6,427 nucleotides of DNA from Pseudomonadota bacterium (GTDB lineage Bacteria > Pseudomonadota > Gammaproteobacteria > Xanthomonadales > Xanthomonadaceae): contig JAEWOJ010000082.1 in assembly GCA_023399815.1 (NCBI GenBank), positions 1 to 6,427 of the forward strand, in the 5' to 3' direction. Below the pieces are notes generated by a model that was not told where the DNA came from, ran no database searches, and worked only from the letters and a program-made list of their open reading frames with translations. Every line of letters starts with the position of its first letter. The stretch's first letter is position 1. The translations under genes and the position numbers were made by a program. Shown piece after piece: positions 6,410 to 6,427 of the stretch.

Positions 6410-6427
6410 CACTGCCCACCCCCACCC

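Larger units (their letters stand above)
6105..6427. repeat. Composite GTAG-palindrome (SMAG/REP-like) array: B remnant - A dimer - B dimer - A dimer
   Basis: This gene-free stretch is a mosaic of two palindrome families. Bases 6116-6230 and 6312-6427 form a tandem copy: over the 100 nt from each GTAG (6131-6230 and 6328-6427) I count 7 differences (93% identity), at a period of 197 nt, with a 1-nt indel just upstream. The interior between the arms and the C-rich 3' flank are copied too, so whole composite units were duplicated rather than single elements inserted independently. Copy 2 runs to the window edge, so the array may continue. GTAG-headed palindromes of this kind are known from S. 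maltophilia, and REP elements in general are thought to be moved by RAYT transposases; no RAYT gene is present here. Placed after pip, the hairpins could stabilise or end its transcript, which is inference. Confidence 0.85.

Noticed and set aside
6115..6425. Minus-strand short frames over the palindromes encoding repeated peptides (MPTVGRHCRPACIKP)
   Set aside because: The peptide repeats simply because the DNA repeats; no ribosome binding site, and the sequence is explained by palindromic elements.
6105..6427. CRISPR array
   Set aside because: Repeats are inverted pairs with conserved interiors and a 197-nt period, not short direct repeats with unique spacers.

Overview
The window is very GC-rich DNA with dense same-strand coding, and it suggests a Xanthomonadaceae gammaproteobacterium, most likely Stenotrophomonas. 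Two things point there. First, the third gene encodes a 313-residue prolyl iminopeptidase whose catalytic residues fall at the numbers known for the Xanthomonas campestris enzyme (Ser110, Asp266, His294). Second, the right end carries GTAG-headed short palindromes of the type described as SMAG/REP elements in Stenotrophomonas maltophilia. The genus is inferred, not proven.

Layout: (1) positions 3-1988 hold the C-terminal part, roughly 60%, of an RND efflux pump inner-membrane permease, cut by the left window edge at transmembrane helix 4. (2) Positions 1989-2105 are a short intergenic gap with a 9-bp GC hairpin just after the permease stop and three tandem GGATGC hexamers. (3) About 2106-5075 is a large membrane diguanylate cyclase: signal peptide, an extracytoplasmic double beta-propeller of about 14 Reg_prop repeats, a Y_Y_Y domain, one transmembrane helix, a coiled coil and a GGDEF domain with an intact GGEEF active site but no RxxD inhibitory site. 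Its start codon is uncertain (2049, 2052, 2106 or 2121). (4) Positions 5076-5161 are intergenic, with a good -10 box (TACAAT) for the next gene. (5) Positions 5162-6103 are pip. (6) Positions 6104-6427 carry no gene and are filled with palindromic repeats: an A-type dimer, a B-type dimer, and a second A-type dimer that is a 93% identical copy of the first at a 197-nt period. The array starts one base after the pip stop codon and runs off the window.

All three genes lie on the plus strand. The permease and the cyclase could be co-transcribed, although the hairpin between them may separate them. pip probably has its own promoter. A functional link between efflux and c-di-GMP signalling is suggested only by adjacency. 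No wholly new system is visible. The most interesting items are the composite palindrome array with its internal sequence differences, and the propeller-sensing cyclase that lacks product-inhibition residues.
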